From Diatrype stigma (taxonomy: Eukaryota; Ascomycota; Sordariomycetes; Xylariales; Diatrypaceae), in NCBI GenBank assembly GCA_022225965.2, contig JAKJXP020000047.1:186001-250000 (forward strand): a DNA stretch of 64,000 nucleotides, written 5' to 3'. How positions within the stretch are numbered: the first letter of the stretch is position 1; every line of letters begins with the position of its first letter. Of the stretch, positions 59,661 to 64,000 are shown piece after piece. The position numbers and the translations under genes are program-made. The notes beneath the pieces are model-generated. The model was not told where the DNA came from. It made no database searches and saw only the letters and a program-made list of their open reading frames with translations.

Positions 59661-59844
59661 TTCGTTATATAATTTAAAACGTAATTTTATCGATCGGTAA
59701 GTTTTAAATATTTGTTTTGTATTTATATAATTAATGTTTTATTATTGTTTTTACGGTAATACTTATTAATTTAAAATAATAACATTTATGCAAATAATAA
59801 AAGCTTTTCGTATAAATAAAAGCATTCGCTTCGCTTTTTTGCGC

Positions 59845-60069
59845 GATGGCTTAGTATTTATTAAGTCCTTTTTTAATTCTTTTGCAACCGATGGTTTAAT
59901 ATTTATTAAACCCTTTTTTAACCCTTTCGTAACCGATGGCTTAGCATTTGCTAAGCCCTTTTTTAATCCTTTTGTAACCGATGGCTTAATATTTGTTAAG
60001 TTCTTTTTTAATTCTTTTACGACCGATGGTTTAGTATCGGTTAAGCCCTTTTTTAACTTTTCCGTAACC
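59845..60069 (+). repeat. 45-bp tandem repeat, five copies, open frame
   Basis: Five exact-period units starting gatggc/gatggt. On the plus strand they are open in one frame (59788-60150, 120 codons), each unit giving a DGLxFxKxFFNxFxT 15-mer. No domain is recognised. Unit differences are mostly C/T and A/G changes. Confidence 0.9.
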
Positions 60070-60222
60070 GATGGCTCTGTTATCGGTAGTCTTTTAAAAA
60101 ACGAAAGCCACGATATGGATATTAAATACCCAGTATTTATTAAGTATTAATTCATTTCGATTATTATTCTTGCCATTAATAATTTTGTTATTAATAATTA
60201 AATCGATAATAATAATAAGTAT

Positions 60223-60815
60223 ATAATTAATAATGGCTAAGCATTTATTAAGCATTATTTTAATCTTATTATTAATCCTGTTATTAATTTTATCGCTGAT
60301 CTTATTTTAAGCCTTATTTTTAATAATAATAAACATATGGCCGATAAATGCTTAACGAATGCTAAGTATTTTTTTAATCCTATTATTAATTTTGCCATTA
60401 ATCTTATTGCTAATTCTGTTTTAAGCCTTGTTCCTAATAACGATAAATATATGGCCGATAAATGCTTAGCGAATGTTAAGCATTTTTTTAATTTTATTAT
60501 TAATCCTATTATTAATTTTATCGCTAATTTTGTTTTAAGCCTTGCTTTTAATAACGACGAATATATGGCCGATAAATGTTTAGCAAATATTAAGTATTCT
60601 TTTAATTTTATTATTAATCCTATTATTAATCTTATTATTAATTTTATTTTAAATCTTGTTTTTAATAATAACGAATATATAATAAATAAATGCTTAATAT
60701 TCGCTAAATATTCTTTTAATTCTGCCGTTAACTTTATTAATAACGACCTTATATTTAGTGGTTATACCGACGACGATAACGAACATATGGCCGACGATGG
60801 TTCAGCAAATGCCTT
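60223..60815 (+). repeat. 114-bp tandem repeat, about five copies, open frame
   Basis: Unit starts at 60223, 60337, 60451, 60565 and 60679 (114-bp steps), then a 108-bp unit and a partial sixth at 60787. From 60337 the plus strand is open for 188 codons (to 60903) and each unit gives a 38-residue repeat (MADKCLANxKxFFNFIINPIIN...). It ends in a less repetitive basic tail. No family is recognised; it may be a coding remnant or a chance product of a low-stop repeat. Confidence 0.85.
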
Positions 60816-61900
60816 GCATTTTCTTTTCTTTTTACCGCATATATCGCAAAAACGATTCCGAAATTCTTATAACGGACCTAAAAATTTAAAAACAGTTCCG
60901 TAAAAACGAAGCATATGCGAAGCAATAGCATCCGGATTAAATTCGGCAAATTAAATAACGGATAAATCATTTGTATTAAGAAATTACGAACCGATCTTTT
61001 TTTTTTTTTTTTGCGGCATTTGTTTAATAAATGCCGCGCTTTATTTAATTCCGATAATTAAAAAAATAACTAAAAACATATAATTAGCAATAATATAACC
61101 GATGTTGCATATTTATTAATTTCCGGCTTATTTAGCCGGAAGTATTATTTATTTATATTAAAATTTTTTGGCTATTACGTTTATTTATAATTATTATGCT
61201 TTTATTAAGTATTTGTTAATTTTATATAAATCCGTAATATTCCGTTTACCGGTAAAAAAAATATGTTAATTTGTTTTAATATTTATTAAGCAAATGCTAA
61301 CAAATTGCTTTTTATTTATTAACCAATTATTAACGGCATCAAACTTTCGCCTTTTTTAGCAATAATAAAAAGCCGTTTTTTCCTTTTATTTAAGCGTAAC
61401 GTACGTTATTATATCTTTATTATTGCTAAGCATTTGCTAATCATTTTTAAAGCGGAAAAAAACGAAGGCTTTCCGTAATGGCCGTTTTGGCCGTAATGGT
61501 TGCGTTTTCCGAAATGGTCGCAATACCGGTACGTATTTTTGTATTGTTTTTATTATTATTAAGCATTTATTAATTACTTATTAACGGAAAATCCTTTTGC
61601 CGCCGCCGCTTAATTTTCTATTAGTCGAATATTTGCTAGATTTCGGCTTAATAAAGAATATATGGTTATTTTAATTATTAGGCATTTATTAAGTTTCGGC
61701 TTAGTATTTATTTTATATGTCGTCGCCTTGGTTGTATTATTTTTTGGGTTTTCGTTTAATTGATTTGATTTGTATTTATTAAGTATTCGCTTAATATTTG
61801 CCTATTATTTCGCGTCGGCTGTATTACGAAGTTATTAAATATTTGCTTAACCTTTATATTTTTTTTCGTTCGGGTTATACGGCGAGGTAATTATTAAATA

Positions 61901-62110
61901 TTTGCTTAGCAGTTATCCCTATGTATCGGCGGTTTTATTATGTATGCCGATGTTATTGTTTATTTAAGTATTTGCTTAGCAGTTGTTTTTATATATCGGC
62001 GCCTTTGTAGTAATTGCCGATGCTGTCGTTTATTTAAGCATTTGCTTAATAATTATTCCTATATATCGGCGCTTTTATAATAATTACCGATGCTGTCGTT
62101 TATTTATATA
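61901..62110. repeat. 70-bp tandem repeat, three copies
   Basis: tttgcttagc/tttgcttaat begins each unit at 61901, 61971 and 62041, with a partial fourth at 62111. Each contains atatcggcg and ttgccgatgctgtcgtttat-like blocks. Confidence 0.9.
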
Positions 62111-63054
62111 TTTGCCCAATAAATGCGGGAATCTTTTTTGCGATTTTATAAAGTTAAGGCTACGTTATTATTTAGCAAATGCTAAGCATATATATAATTA
62201 TTTTTATATTATTACTTAAATATAATATTACGACTTAATATGTATTATATAATTGTTTCGTATTTATAATGCCATTATTTTATAATAATTATTATACCAT
62301 TATATAGCATTTGTTAAATACTTATTTCGGACTTATTAAATAATGGCATATTATTTATTATATATATTAACGTTATTATAAGTTTATTAATAATGCTGCT
62401 AACTTTTTTTTTCTTTTTTTTTTGTTATTCGACGAATTTTTTTATTAATTTGTATCCGCATTTATGCCATTCGTTTTTTATGTATTTATGCTTTTCTTTA
62501 TTCGAAAAATTCGTTAATAAATGTTTTTTTTTCCTAATAATTGCCTTGCATTTAAAAAACTATTGTTTCGCATAAATAACCCGTATATACTTAATATTAG
62601 GCCAATATTTAATTGATTCGGTATATTCCATTTAGGAGGTATATTATTATATAATCCGAATAATAATGCGTTATTTATGTTTAATATTAATTCTTTATTT
62701 ATTACTAACGTATTAAAATAAATATTTAATACCGAACGTTAATTCTGTAATTATTATACTTTTATTAGCGGTAATAATTTAGCCTAAATAATAAATATAT
62801 GCCGTTAATATTATAAGTAATAAATAATAAAGCTTAACCAGATATTAAAGGTATTACAATAATTTTATAAATATTAAGAAATAATTATATTGGTATTATA
62901 TGTAATTTATAAATATAACAAGTATTATGTATTTATTAAAGCGGAAAAGTTCGAACGAATATTAGGCGCGTTGCATAAGTTTTGCAAAATCCAAGGTTTT
63001 GCTTGCGAATTATTTAAGTCGATATCCGGCATAATACGTTGGTTTGGTTTTTGA

Positions 63055-63330
63055 ATTATTGGATAAGGCGGAAAATTAAGATTATGCGGCGCATCGTCGT
63101 CGTTATTTCCAGGCATTTATTAAATACCTATTGGCTAAAACGGAAAATTAAGATTATTTAATATATTATCGTCGTTATTTCCCGGCATTTATTTAGTACT
63201 TACGGAATAAAGCGAAAAATTAAGATTATTTAATATATTATCGTCGTTATTTCTTGGTATTTGCTTAGTACCTATTGGCTAAGGCGGAAAATTAAGATTA
63301 TTTAGCGCATCGTCGTCGTCGTTGTCGTCG
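63055..63330. repeat. 72-bp tandem repeat, four copies
   Basis: The block cggaaaattaagatta (third copy gcgaaaaattaagatta) recurs at 63069, 63141, 63213 and 63285, exactly 72 bp apart, each followed by a tcgtcgttatttc block. The last copy runs into a (tcg)n tract to about 63345. Confidence 0.9.
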
Positions 63331-63659
63331 TCGTCGTCGTTGTTATAATTTTTTTGGCTATGCAGTTGTTATGCATTTATAGGATTTATATCGTAAGGAT
63401 TTCTTGGATTATATGGCCATAAAGGATCTTTTTTACGGCAATTAATTTGTTTTCGTAATTATTTATTGGCGTATTATATTTATTTTAAAAAACGTATTTA
63501 TTAATTTTAACTTTCGTAATATATTTAAACGCCAATAATTTTTACGTTATATATAACAATATAAAGATTTTTAATATAATAATTAAATTTATAAAAATAA
63601 TTAGCAATTGCATTATATATAAAGCATAAATAGATATAAATTAAATGTAACTATAATAT

Positions 63660-63784
63660 AAATAAAATGCAAATAAAATATAAATGGAATATAAATAAAG
63701 TATAAATAAAATGCAAATAAAATACAAATAAAATGCAAATAAAATACAAATGAAATGCAAATGGAATATAAATAAAATGTAAAT
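63660..63784. repeat. 11-bp minisatellite (aaataaaatgc)
   Basis: About eleven units of an 11-bp A-rich repeat, alternating between ..atgc, ..atac and ..atat endings. Confidence 0.9.
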
Positions 63785-64000
63785 GCTTAATACCTATTTA
63801 AAAAAGAAATAAATTTATCGAATTATTACAGCAAAGAATTAAAATTGTTTTTTAACGTTATTATTTTCGTTAAAATACGTTTCTTCGTAAAGGTTGGAAA
63901 ATTTCCGAATAACGGTTTGGGCAATAAAAGAAATATTAATTTGGTTAGCTATAAGTTCGGCTAAAATCCAAGGGGTTTTTTTGTGATTTAATTAAAACGT

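Larger units (their letters stand above)
59666..64000. other. AT-rich block with tandem arrays
   Basis: The right part of the window. It is RIP-like in composition with no conserved protein domain seen. It holds five separate tandem arrays, listed individually, and many copies of a short motif GCATTTGCTAA or its complement TTAGCAAATGC (for example near 61430, 62170 and 59950). The window ends inside this block. Confidence 0.6.

Noticed and set aside
59845..63330. Tandem arrays as a CRISPR array
   Set aside because: Units are contiguous with no unique spacers, and the DNA is fungal nuclear in character.
63309..63345. (TCG)n tract as part of a coding gene
   Set aside because: It is the tail of the 72-bp array; flanking frames are closed by stops on both strands.

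Overview
The window looks like nuclear DNA of a filamentous ascomycete (Pezizomycotina; a Sordariomycete is my inference, not proven). The evidence is short GT-AG introns with CTAAC/CTGAC-type branch sites, conserved single-copy fungal proteins, intergenic DNA full of TACCTAGGTA and homopolymer tracts, and a sharp change near 51 kb into very AT-rich DNA with the C-to-T decay typical of repeat-induced point mutation (RIP).

Positions 1-49.3 kb are the gene-bearing part. In order: the 3' part of an HTH CENPB-type protein (+); a PXA-domain protein with an exceptionally long intron (-); an MSS51-like mitochondrial COX1 translation factor (-); the splicing factor Rse1/SF3B3 (+); a zinc-finger plus LysM protein (-); a SIP3/Lam-family BAR-PH-GRAM-VASt protein (+); a DUF3074 (START-like) protein (+); a nine-exon Trm732/THADA-type DUF2428 protein (-); Tim23 (+); an unknown conserved-looking gene broken by an in-frame TAG (+); a doubtful small gene (+); a Q/P-rich protein with a compact Trp-rich C-terminus (+); a fragmentary membrane protein (-); and the SH3 polarity protein Tea4/TeaC/Bud14 (-). 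Exon joins were worked out by hand from splice signals and reading phase. Spliced lengths divide by three for the PXA, Rse1, LysM, DUF3074, Trm732, Tim23 and Tea4 models.

The genes are mainly housekeeping and do not form a pathway cluster. Three concern mitochondria or RNA: MSS51 and Rse1 share a divergent promoter region, and Trm732 and Tim23 share another. Two lipid-binding-type genes (SIP3-like and DUF3074) lie in tandem.

The region from about 51.2 kb to the end is a gene-poor AT-rich block. It holds a structurally complete but inactivated Ty3/gypsy LTR retrotransposon (52632-59660, two 210-212 bp LTRs, 5-bp TTCGT target duplication, pol on the minus strand) and, to its right, several tandem arrays with exact periods of 45, 114, 70, 72 and 11 bp. 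A roughly 305-bp mariner-type MITE at 24.4 kb and a decayed inverted-repeat element at 44.4 kb lie in the gene-bearing part. I found no tRNA, rRNA or CRISPR. The most unusual items are the in-frame TAG gene, the 1.5-kb intron, the MITE and the open-frame repeat arrays.
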